Made by a program: the position numbers and the translations under genes. Shown in pieces: positions 6,028 through 12,167 of a DNA stretch of 13,922 nt. Origin of the DNA: Promethearchaeia archaeon (GTDB lineage: Archaea > Asgardarchaeota > Lokiarchaeia > Sigyniarchaeales > SOKP01); NCBI GenBank assembly GCA_029856445.1, contig JAHQWY010000066.1:1-13922 (forward strand), given 5' to 3'. The notes beneath the pieces are model-generated. The model was not told the origin of the DNA, did no database searches, and was given only the letters and a program-made list of their open reading frames with translations. Every line of letters starts with the position of its first letter. The stretch's first letter is position 1.

Positions 6028-6441
6028 ATGAAAATATTTTCTAAAGACGAAATTGAAGTGTTAATAAACGCATTAAATTTTACAAAGATTGAAGGTGAAT
6101 TAATTCCGATAATAACTCAAGATCAAAAAACTAATGAAGTTTTAATGATAGCTTTTGCTAATAAAGCAGCTATCAAAAAATCTTTAGAAACGGGATATAT
6201 GCATTATTATTCAAGATCGAGGCAAGAGATGTGGAAAAAGGGAGAAACTAGCGGTCATTTACAAGAAATCAAAGAAATAGTAATAGATTGTGATAATGAT
6301 TCTATTCTGATGAAAGTAAAGCAAATTGGGGCTGCTTGTCATGAAGGTTATTATTCTTGCTTTTATAGAACCTTTCATGATGGAAAATTCAATGAAATTA
6401 GACCTAGAATTTTTGATCCTAAAGATATATATAGAAAATAA
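6028..6441 (+). CDS. hisI: Phosphoribosyl-AMP cyclohydrolase HisI
   Basis: This enzyme opens the purine ring of phosphoribosyl-AMP, the third step of histidine synthesis, using Zn and Mg. The protein has 137 residues from ATG 6028; the in-frame TTG 6019 is possible, but the ATG begins the better-conserved length. Motifs are textbook: ETGYMHYYSRSR (54-65), WKKGETSGHLQ (69-79), the metal-binding DCDND (87-91) with C88, then ACHEG (103-107, C104) and SCFYR (110-114, C111). These three Cys are the family's zinc ligands. There is no fused HisE (phosphoribosyl-ATP pyrophosphohydrolase) domain; the protein stops soon after the last motif. No other his gene is in the window, so it is a stand-alone gene. 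It diverges from trpS. No Shine-Dalgarno is seen, so the leader is probably very short. Confidence 0.96.
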   Translation: MKIFSKDEIEVLINALNFTKIEGELIPIITQDQKTNEVLMIAFANKAAIKKSLETGYMHYYSRSRQEMWKKGETSGHLQEIKEIVIDCDNDSILMKVKQIGAACHEGYYSCFYRTFHDGKFNEIRPRIFDPKDIYRK

Positions 6442-6475
6442 ATTTAAACAATTTTCATAAAAAAAGAGATTTTTA

Positions 6476-6490
6476 TTTAGAATTTCTAAA
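6476..6490. promoter_or_regulatory. 15-bp perfect palindrome, candidate operator of the lrp-like gene
   Basis: TTTAGAATTTCTAAA is two 7-bp arms around one base. It lies one base upstream of the TATA box at 6492, where archaeal TFB/BRE contacts occur, so a bound protein would affect initiation. Lrp/AsnC regulators commonly bind palindromes of about this size and often control their own gene. The palindrome is seen; autoregulation is inferred. Confidence 0.45.
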
Positions 6491-6491
6491 G

Positions 6492-6500
6492 TTTTATATA
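6492..6500 (+). promoter_or_regulatory. TATA box for the Lrp/AsnC gene
   Basis: TTTTATATA predicts transcription starting near 6520-6525. This lies at or after the far-upstream in-frame TTG at 6520, so it favours the ATG at 6565 as the start of the protein. Confidence 0.55.
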
Positions 6501-6564
6501 TTTTTTACAATAATTTATATTGGTTTTATTTAAAAATTTTTTATCCATAATAGAGTTGCCCTTT

Positions 6565-7041
6565 ATGAAAAAAGAGAAAGCTCTCGATGATATTGATAAA
6601 AATATTATAAGAATTTTGCAATCAGATGCTCGTACAAGCTACAGAGAAATTCAAGATCGACTGGGAATTTCAATTGGAACAATTCATAATAGAATTTCAA
6701 AACTTAGAGATTCTGGAGTCGTTCAGGGATACACTTTGCGATTAAACAATGAAAGATTAGGATACAAATTGACATTCTTAATAAGGATTAACGTAGATGG
6801 AAAACACACAGAAGAAATTTTAGAAGACCTCAAGGATATTCCTGAAGTCTGCTCTATTTTTCATACCACTGGTGAACAATCTGCTGCCCTTATTTGTCGG
6901 TTTAAAAACAGTGAAGATGTTCATAGTTTCATCCGAGAATTAAACCAAAAAGAATATGTCACACGAACTAACTCGAATATGGTTTTGAAAGAATATAAAA
7001 ACAGTTCATATGTCAATATAGGAGATATAAAAGAACCTTAG
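6565..7041 (+). CDS. Lrp/AsnC-family transcriptional regulator
   Basis: This 158-residue regulator is counted from ATG 6565. Longer in-frame starts exist (TTG 6520 and 6556), but the predicted transcript begins near 6520, and family members start shortly before the DDIDKNIIRILQ motif found here at 8-19. The N-terminal winged helix-turn-helix spans about 9-57, with SYREIQDRLGISIGTIHNRI (25-44) covering the HTH and its recognition helix. A linker GYTLRLNNERLGYK leads into the RAM/effector domain (about 68-145), an alpha-beta ferredoxin-like fold ending in the typical TRTNSNMVLKEYK. The effector turn reads TTGEQSAALI (101-110); the ligand cannot be inferred. Such proteins form dimers to octamers on DNA and may sense amino acids or act as global regulators. 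A palindrome lies beside its own TATA box. The gene is followed by 200 bases before the thermosome and is probably monocistronic. Confidence 0.92.
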   Translation: MKKEKALDDIDKNIIRILQSDARTSYREIQDRLGISIGTIHNRISKLRDSGVVQGYTLRLNNERLGYKLTFLIRINVDGKHTEEILEDLKDIPEVCSIFHTTGEQSAALICRFKNSEDVHSFIRELNQKEYVTRTNSNMVLKEYKNSSYVNIGDIKEP

Positions 7042-7152
7042 CAAAACGTAAAACACCATTCCTTGTTATAAATGATTTCACCTCAAATACCACTAAATTT
7101 TCTTGTAAAAAGGGCTAATATCGAGAAAACCCATCATTTACCTTTTTTATTG

Positions 7153-7170
7153 AAAAAAGTAAACTTTTTT
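7153..7170. promoter_or_regulatory. 8-bp inverted repeat upstream of the thermosome TATA box
   Basis: AAAAAAGT, AA, ACTTTTTT form a perfect inverted repeat ending three bases before the TATA box at 7174. It covers the BRE region. With a 2-base centre it cannot fold as a hairpin, so a protein-binding site is more likely than a terminator. Being A/T-only apart from one base pair per arm, it may also be chance. Confidence 0.35.
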
Positions 7171-7173
7171 TAA

Positions 7174-7187
7174 TTTTATATATATAG
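7174..7187 (+). promoter_or_regulatory. Strong TATA box for the thermosome gene
   Basis: TTTTATATATATAG is one of the best archaeal TATA matches in the window. Transcription would begin near 7205 and leave a leader of about 35-40 bases. A strong promoter is expected for an abundant chaperonin. Confidence 0.65.
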
Positions 7188-7242
7188 ATCCCTAAATCAC
7201 AAATAAAAAGAATTCAAAAAGATCATAAAATTGTGAAAAAAT

Positions 7243-8832
7243 ATGTCAGGCGTTCCAATTATTATACTAAAAGAAGGAACAGAAGAGGTTCGCGAGAAAG
7301 AGGCCCGAAAACAAAATATTTCGGCGATGGTGGCTATTGCGGAATCTGTACGGTCCACATTAGGCCCAAAGGGTATGTCAAAGATGCTGGTTGACTCTAT
7401 GGGAGATGTTACAATCACTAACGATGGTGCTGAAATATTAAAGAATCTCGATATCGAAAATATTGCTGCAAACATGATGGTAAACGTGGCTAAGTCAATT
7501 GATGATGATATAGGAGATGGGACAACATCTGCCGTGATCTTTTCCGCTGCATTATTAGATAATGCATTAGATTTAATTGAACAAGATATTCATCCAAAAC
7601 CAATCACTCATGGATATAAATTAGCAGCTGATAAATCACTTGAAATTATTAAAGAGATTGCAGAGACTATTTCTAAAGATAATGATGAAGTATTTTTGAA
7701 TGTGGCTAAAACTGCTATGAATGCGAAAGATATCTCTCCATTAAAGGAGTTTTTTGCGGAATTGGCTTTAAAAGCTGTGAAACAAATAGCAGATGACAAA
7801 GGAAATACATTTAGTAAAGTTGCAGATGTAAAAATTGTAAAAGCTCCTGGGAAATCATTAAAGGATAGTGAATTAATTAACGGGGTTTATATTCAAAAAG
7901 AAAAGGTCAACGCCATGATGCCTCATGTGATAAATGAAGCTAAGATTGCAGTTGTGAGAAAGAAGCTCGATGTAAAAAAGACTGAATTTGATGCACAAGT
8001 TCGAATCTCCAGTCCCGCAGAGATACAAGGCTTTCTAAATCAAGAAGACAAAATTCTTCAAGATTATTTAAAAATCTTTAAAGATTTAGGAGTAAACATG
8101 ATTGTTAATAGTAGTGATATTTCTGATAAATTTGGAGCCTATTTAGCAAAAGAGGGAATAGCCGCTATTAAGAATGTCGGTGAAAGTGATTATAAATCTA
8201 TCCTAAAGGCTGTAGATGCAAAATTAGTTGATGATTTAACCTCTCTTTCAGATGAAGATTTAGGATTTGCTGAAAAAATCTTATTTGAAAAACTGGGTGA
8301 CGATGAATATACTTTAATTACAGGATGTAAAAATCCAAAATCTGTTTCCATCCTACTCAAAGGTGGACTTGACAAGATTCTTAGCACCGCAGAAGTCTCA
8401 TTGCATGATGTATTGTGTGTGATTAGTAAAGTAATGGATGGAAAAATAATTGTCGCTGGTGGCGGCGCTATTTACATGGAACTTGCTAAACGAATTAGGG
8501 CTTATGCCAATGAAATCGGCGGAAAAGAACAACTTGCTGTAAATGCTTTTGCCCTTGCCCTTGAAGAGATTCCTAGAACCTTAATCAAGAACGCAGGATT
8601 AGAAGAGATTGAGAAGATCACTGAGTTAAGAGCTGCGCATAAAACGGATGCAGATAAGTGGATTGGCATCGACACAATAACTAATACAATCGGAGACAAT
8701 TTCAAAAAAGGTATCATTGAACCCGCTGAGTTAATTAACCACATTATCAAATCTGGAAGCGAGTTAGCAAATCTTATTTTAAGAATTGACCGAATCATTA
8801 GCGCAAAAGGATCAAAAACTGAAGGACTATAA
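7243..8832 (+). CDS. ths: Thermosome subunit (group II chaperonin)
   Basis: This 529-residue protein is a subunit of the double-ring ATP-driven cytoplasmic chaperonin that folds proteins in archaea, related to eukaryotic CCT/TRiC. Equatorial domain motifs are complete: STLGPKGMSKMLVD (38-51), VTITNDGAEIL (56-66) with the nucleotide-site Asp, GDGTTSAVI (91-99, ATP phosphate loop) and, after the intermediate and apical domains, SLHDVLCV (386-393) with the catalytic Asp and IVAGGGAIYMELAKR (403-417). The C-terminal half ends with IPRTLIKNAGLE, ELRAAH and LRIDRIISAKGSK. The apical domain spans roughly 210-365. It lacks the Gly-Gly-Met-rich tail of many thermosomes and stops at GSKTEGL. Subunit type cannot be assigned. 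It has a strong TATA box and a long T-tract terminator, so it is probably a highly expressed single-gene unit. No Shine-Dalgarno is obvious. Confidence 0.98.
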   Translation: MSGVPIIILKEGTEEVREKEARKQNISAMVAIAESVRSTLGPKGMSKMLVDSMGDVTITNDGAEILKNLDIENIAANMMVNVAKSIDDDIGDGTTSAVIFSAALLDNALDLIEQDIHPKPITHGYKLAADKSLEIIKEIAETISKDNDEVFLNVAKTAMNAKDISPLKEFFAELALKAVKQIADDKGNTFSKVADVKIVKAPGKSLKDSELINGVYIQKEKVNAMMPHVINEAKIAVVRKKLDVKKTEFDAQVRISSPAEIQGFLNQEDKILQDYLKIFKDLGVNMIVNSSDISDKFGAYLAKEGIAAIKNVGESDYKSILKAVDAKLVDDLTSLSDEDLGFAEKILFEKLGDDEYTLITGCKNPKSVSILLKGGLDKILSTAEVSLHDVLCVISKVMDGKIIVAGGGAIYMELAKRIRAYANEIGGKEQLAVNAFALALEEIPRTLIKNAGLEEIEKITELRAAHKTDADKWIGIDTITNTIGDNFKKGIIEPAELINHIIKSGSELANLILRIDRIISAKGSKTEGL

Positions 8833-8840
8833 ATATAGCC

Positions 8841-8878
8841 TATTTTTCTTTTTTTTCTTTTTTTCATTATTTTTTTTA
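8841..8878 (+). terminator. Long T-rich terminator after the thermosome gene
   Basis: Starting nine bases after the stop, the plus strand is almost pure T for 38 bases in several runs: T5, then T8 and T7 separated by single C, then T8 after CATTA. This is the strongest terminator in the window. It matches archaeal intrinsic termination on U-tracts, and no stem is needed. Confidence 0.7.
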
Positions 8879-8918
8879 CATATAATTAAGGTTTTGAAAT
8901 TTTAAATGTAATATTTAC

Positions 8919-8933
8919 TCAAGATCGTCTTAA
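8919..8933. promoter_or_regulatory. 15-bp near-palindrome shared with the hdrA upstream region (copy 1)
   Basis: TCAAGATCGTCTTAA matches TCAAGATTGTCTTGA at 11849-11863 at 13 of 15 positions; both are inverted repeats with a 3-base centre. A further half site TCAAGA lies at 8951-8956. It is placed just upstream of the PEPCK TATA candidate, as expected for an operator or activator site. The regulator is unknown. Confidence 0.4.
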
Positions 8934-8964
8934 TTTCCGTAAATCTTCATTCAAGACTAGAAAA

Positions 8965-8978
8965 AGTTAATATAGATA
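8965..8978 (+). promoter_or_regulatory. TATA box candidate for PEPCK
   Basis: AGTTAATATAGATA predicts transcription starting near 8998 and a leader of about 50 bases. That leader contains the 12-bp perfect palindrome GATAATATTATC (9012-9023). Confidence 0.45.
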
Positions 8979-9048
8979 CAGAATTTTCCTATTACACATT
9001 TGATACTAAAAGATAATATTATCAAAGCATGATTAAACTGTTATTAAC

Positions 9049-10920
9049 ATGGAGATTATTAATCAAGAAAATCTTGACAAATTAAAAGCATTAAATAATG
9101 AAAAGGTTCTAAAGATTGTAAATGAATTTATCGATTTATGTAAGCCTTCAAAAGTTACTGTAATAACAGATTCAAAAGAAGATATTGAATATTGTAGGCG
9201 AAGAGCTATTGAAATTGGCGAGGAGGCAAAATTAGATATCGATGGGCACACTATCCATTTTGATGGATTCTTTTCAATGTCAAATCACGATCAAGCAAGA
9301 GATAAAAAAAATACAAAAGTTTTAATCCCAAATGGACAATATCACCCTCCTGCTATAAATACTATAGAGAGAGAAGAAGGACTCAAGGAAATTTTGGAGA
9401 TCATGAATGGTTGTATGGAAGGTCACGAATGTGTAGTACGTTTTTTTTGCTTAGGTCCTAAAAATTCAGAATTCTCAATCCTTGCCCTTCAGCTTACAGA
9501 TTCTTTTTATGTGGCTCATTCAGAAGACCTACTTTATCGAGCAGGTTATAAAGAATTTAAAAAATTGAGTGGATCTGATGAATTTTTCTACTTCATTCAT
9601 TCCTCTGGAGAATTAATTGGAGATCCTCCAGTAACAAAAAATCTCGATAAGAGACGAATTTATGTGGATCTACAAGAAGGATGTGTGCTATCTGTTAATA
9701 ATCAATATGCTGGAAATAGTCTTGGATTAAAAAAATTGGCTTTAAGACTCGCAATTTATAAATCCAATAATGAGGATTGGTTAACTGAGCACTATTTCAT
9801 TCTAGGTGTACATCCTGAAGGAAAAAATAGAGTATCATATTTCTGTGGAGCTTTTCCAAGCGCTTGTGGTAAAACTAGTACAGCCATGTTACCTGGTCAA
9901 ACAATAGTGGGTGATGATATTGCCTATCTTCGAGCTTGGAATGATGGATATGTTCATGCTGTAAATATCGAGAGAGGTATTTTTGGTATTATTAAAGATG
10001 TTAATCCTAAGGATGACCCCGTTATTTTTGAAGCGTTAACCACTCCAAGAGAGACCATTTTTAGTAATGTATTAGTAGCTGAGGGTACCCCATATTGGAT
10101 TGGTGATGGCAGATCAATCCCAGTTAAAGGTATTAATTTTTCAGGTGATTGGAATATTGGTAAAGAAGACATTAATAAGAAAGAAATTCCACATGCTCAT
10201 CCTAATGCGCGATACACAATTAGAATTGAAGAATTGAGCAATGCTGATGAAAATCTGCATAATTCAGAAGGTGTTCCTATCTCTGGAATATTCTATGGTG
10301 GACGGGATAGTAACACAATGCCACCCGTCCTCGAAAGTTTGAATTGGGAGCATGGGGTTTTCATAGGTGCTTCAATTGAATCAGAAACAACTTCTGCTAC
10401 CTTAGGTGCTGAGGGTGTAAGAGTACAACAACCAATGGCAAACTTAGATTTCATCGTTGTTAGTTTAGGGAAATATCTCAAAAATCATTTAGATTTTGGT
10501 AAAAAATTAAATATTTGCCCAAAAGTGTTTGCAACAAATTATTTTCTTAGAAATAAAGAAGGAAAATATTTAAATGGAATTTTAGATAAACTTTGCTGGA
10601 TTATTTGGGCAGAAGGTAGAACACAAGATGATTATAAGGCAATAGAAACACCGATTGGCTATCTCCCATTATATTCAGACTTAAAAATATTATTCAAACA
10701 ATATCTTAATAAAGATTATAAAGAAACAGATTATATTGAACAATTCTCTATTCGTACCACAAAACTTCTAGAAAAATTAGATCGCATAGAATCCATGTAT
10801 AAAAAGGAAATCAACGTCCCGCAAATCTTTTGGGATACTTTAAATGATCAGAGAAAAAGTTTGATAAACCTTATAAATACTTATGATATGGAAGAGATTT
10901 CACCTTTTCTATTAAAATAG
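9049..10920 (+). CDS. pckG: Phosphoenolpyruvate carboxykinase, GTP-dependent
   Basis: This 623-residue enzyme interconverts oxaloacetate plus GTP with phosphoenolpyruvate, CO2 and GDP, the entry to gluconeogenesis, using Mn and Mg in the cytoplasm. Length is normal for the GTP family. Motifs in order are: QARDKKNTKVLI near 82-93 (substrate Arg region); the GTP-type P-loop FPSACGKTSTAML (269-281) with the reactive Cys C273; VGDDIAYL (287-294) with metal-binding Asp; HPNARYT (384-390); GIFYGGRDSNTMPPV (413-427); and NWEHGVFIGASIESETTSA (432-450), ending with ETPIGYLP (533-540). The ATP-dependent family has a different P-loop, so the GTP type is clear. The start is the first in-frame ATG. The gene has its own promoter region and converges on the MglA-like GTPase with a 21-base gap. 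In an anaerobe it would feed sugar synthesis from acetyl-CoA or amino acids. Confidence 0.97.
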   Translation: MEIINQENLDKLKALNNEKVLKIVNEFIDLCKPSKVTVITDSKEDIEYCRRRAIEIGEEAKLDIDGHTIHFDGFFSMSNHDQARDKKNTKVLIPNGQYHPPAINTIEREEGLKEILEIMNGCMEGHECVVRFFCLGPKNSEFSILALQLTDSFYVAHSEDLLYRAGYKEFKKLSGSDEFFYFIHSSGELIGDPPVTKNLDKRRIYVDLQEGCVLSVNNQYAGNSLGLKKLALRLAIYKSNNEDWLTEHYFILGVHPEGKNRVSYFCGAFPSACGKTSTAMLPGQTIVGDDIAYLRAWNDGYVHAVNIERGIFGIIKDVNPKDDPVIFEALTTPRETIFSNVLVAEGTPYWIGDGRSIPVKGINFSGDWNIGKEDINKKEIPHAHPNARYTIRIEELSNADENLHNSEGVPISGIFYGGRDSNTMPPVLESLNWEHGVFIGASIESETTSATLGAEGVRVQQPMANLDFIVVSLGKYLKNHLDFGKKLNICPKVFATNYFLRNKEGKYLNGILDKLCWIIWAEGRTQDDYKAIETPIGYLPLYSDLKILFKQYLNKDYKETDYIEQFSIRTTKLLEKLDRIESMYKKEINVPQIFWDTLNDQRKSLINLINTYDMEEISPFLLK

Positions 10921-10941
10921 TTATAGATTAAAACAATTCAA

Positions 10942-11622
10942 TTACACTAAATGCTTTAATCCACTTCTTACTTTATAGGTTTTTTTTACCCTATCTACCT
11001 CAATGAATCTCTTTATTTCAAGATTATTAAGTAAATCTCTCATCTCAGCACGATCTTTATTCAGTTCCTCTCCTAATCCTTGAATATCAGTCTCATATGT
11101 TTTTAAGATTTGTAGCAATGAGGAATAATCATCATATATAACATTAACTAGATGTGTTATTGACTCTTTTATGTTTAAACCTGTTTTTGTACTTGTTGGA
11201 AATATTTTACTATTCTCAGGCAGATAATTTTGCTGGCGTATTACTTCCGGAGATCGAGCACCCTCAACATCCTGCTTATTAGCCAAAAAAACTACAGGAA
11301 TATTCGAGGGTAATAATTTTCTAACCGAATTTAGTATCATAATTGCACTATCATCTTTTTCAGGAGCTATCGCATCAAAAATAAATATAATACCATCACC
11401 CCCCTGAGTTACTATACTTCTCATGATCGAGAATCTAAGGAGTCCTGGCGTACCAAACAGAAAACACTCAAAACCATTTAGTTTAACTGATCCTAGATCC
11501 ATCCCAACTGTATAGAACTTCTCATCCTTACCTTTTGCTTCAACATTCAATGCATTTTGATCTAAAGCTTTTATATAACTTGATTTTCCCGACTGTAATG
11601 GACCCGAGACAACGATTTTCAA
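10942..11622 (-). CDS. MglA/COG2229-like small GTPase with C-terminal winged helix
   Basis: This 226-residue GTPase starts at TTG 11622, the only start in its frame before an upstream stop, with GGTGAT (11626-11631) as a plausible Shine-Dalgarno. The GTPase domain (1-163) has G1 GPLQSGKSS (7-15), G2 Thr in TVGMDLG (38-44), G3 FGTPGLLRF (56-64), G4 NKQD (115-118) and G5 TSTKTG (143-148). The FGTPG form and TVGMDLG are typical of the archaeal/bacterial COG2229 group near MglA and SRP-receptor beta. Relatives normally have Gln after FGTPG; here it is Leu (L61), like the GTPase-dead Q61L change in Ras, so slow hydrolysis is likely. Residues about 165-226 (a helix-rich segment, then KRFIEVDRVKKTYKV) look like a winged helix. 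It may be a polarity or membrane-association switch. No partner such as a stand-alone roadblock protein is adjacent. Confidence 0.85.
   Translation of the reverse strand: MKIVVSGPLQSGKSSYIKALDQNALNVEAKGKDEKFYTVGMDLGSVKLNGFECFLFGTPGLLRFSIMRSIVTQGGDGIIFIFDAIAPEKDDSAIMILNSVRKLLPSNIPVVFLANKQDVEGARSPEVIRQQNYLPENSKIFPTSTKTGLNIKESITHLVNVIYDDYSSLLQILKTYETDIQGLGEELNKDRAEMRDLLNNLEIKRFIEVDRVKKTYKVRSGLKHLV
10980..10987 (+). terminator. T8 tract, likely PEPCK terminator inside the opposing GTPase gene
   Basis: A run of eight T on the plus strand lies 60 bases after the PEPCK stop. It is within the minus-strand GTPase gene, where it encodes the VKK of its C-terminal wing. Confidence 0.4.
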
Positions 11623-11667
11623 ACGATCACCAAATATTTAATAATGCAATTTTAAGTTAGATTTTTC

Positions 11668-11677
11668 TTATATAAAA
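11668..11677 (-). promoter_or_regulatory. TATA box for the MglA-like GTPase
   Basis: The minus strand reads TTTTATATAA, preceded by TCC in a BRE-like position. It lies 46-55 bases before TTG 11622, giving a leader of about 20-25 bases and supporting the TTG start. Confidence 0.6.
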
Positions 11678-11848
11678 GGATGTAATATGTTAATTATTAT
11701 TTTTTATTACATAGATAATAATTCGTCTGTACTTTAAATATTAAAATCTTCAATTTCTTTTCAATTTTACTCATAAAATCTAATTGAATTTTCGAAATAC
11801 AAAGTTATATTTATGAACTATAAGATTGATCATTTCCACATTTTCTAT

Positions 11849-11863
11849 TCAAGATTGTCTTGA
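11849..11863. promoter_or_regulatory. 15-bp perfect inverted repeat shared with the PEPCK upstream region (copy 2)
   Basis: TCAAGA-TTG-TCTTGA is a perfect 6-bp inverted repeat. It lies 227 bases from the GTPase start and 305 bases from the hdrA start, so which gene it serves is unclear. It matches the copy at 8919-8933 at 13 of 15 positions. Confidence 0.4.
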
Positions 11864-11938
11864 GTCAACAGAAGGGTTAATTTTTTGAGTATATATTTGA
11901 CAGTTTTATGATTCCATAAATTTATTGATATTAGCAAA

Positions 11939-11999
11939 ATCAATAAGTTTCTTAGTAAAAATTGATCAATAAGCCACTTTTTCCGTAAGAAATCAATAG
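11939..11999 (+). repeat. Three direct copies of ATCAATA at 26-27 base spacing
   Basis: ATCAATAAG occurs at 11939-11947 and 11965-11973, and ATCAATAG at 11992-11999. The spacings are 26 and 27 bases, about two and a half helical turns. Inverted copies of ATCAATA lie at 11923-11929 and 12101-12107. The array ends 31 bases before the first hdrA TATA box. Confidence 0.4.
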
Positions 12000-12030
12000 T
12001 ATAGTGTCTAAATTAGTCAAAACACAAAAG

Positions 12031-12040
12031 TTTTATATAG
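12031..12040 (+). promoter_or_regulatory. Upstream TATA box for hdrA
   Basis: TTTTATATAG, preceded by the BRE-like AAAAG, is a near-consensus archaeal TATA box. Its transcript would start near 12061 and carry a leader of about 105 bases. Confidence 0.5.
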
Positions 12041-12068
12041 AAATCTGTCGAATAGTATCATTAAATCG

Positions 12069-12078
12069 TTATATATTA
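12069..12078 (+). promoter_or_regulatory. Second TATA candidate for hdrA
   Basis: TTATATATTA would start transcription near 12099 and give a leader of about 70 bases. The inverted repeat TTAGAATATTTCTAA (12107-12121) would then lie just after the start site. Confidence 0.35.
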
Positions 12079-12167
12079 TCAGAATTAATAGCAATTTTCT
12101 TATTGATTAGAATATTTCTAAAAGAATAGACTTTATTACATAAATTATAACAAAAAACTGAAGAATA

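Larger units (their letters stand above)
11678..12167. other. Gene-free upstream region of hdrA with repeated ATCAAT/ATTGAT motifs
   Basis: Between the MglA-like GTPase and hdrA lie 545 bases without a convincing gene; frames here are under about 20 codons and no tRNA or known RNA fold is seen. The stretch holds the 15-bp palindrome at 11849-11863 and a cluster of the hexamer ATTGAT or its complement at 11825, 11924, 11939, 11961, 11965, 11992 and 12102. It also holds the perfect palindrome ATTGATCAAT (11961-11970), two hdrA TATA candidates and the inverted repeat TTAGAATATTTCTAA (12107-12121). It is best read as a large regulatory region for hdrA, and perhaps for the divergent GTPase. A non-coding RNA cannot be excluded. 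Confidence 0.5.

Noticed and set aside
6520..6564. TTG 6520 as the start of the Lrp/AsnC protein
   Set aside because: It coincides with the predicted transcription start, and the extra 15 residues are not typical of the family.
7153..7171. Hairpin terminator after the Lrp/AsnC gene
   Set aside because: The inverted repeat has only a 2-base centre and cannot form a normal loop. It is also over 110 bases after the stop and sits on the thermosome promoter.
8502..8867. Open frame of 121 codons on the minus strand over the thermosome 3' end
   Set aside because: It is the antisense shadow of conserved chaperonin sequence and its start lies in the T-rich terminator.
11678..12167. CRISPR array or iteron-type origin in the long gap before hdrA
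   Set aside because: The repeated units are only 7-9 bases, with just three evenly spaced direct copies and no cas, orc1/cdc6 or other replication gene nearby. A regulatory region is the simpler reading.
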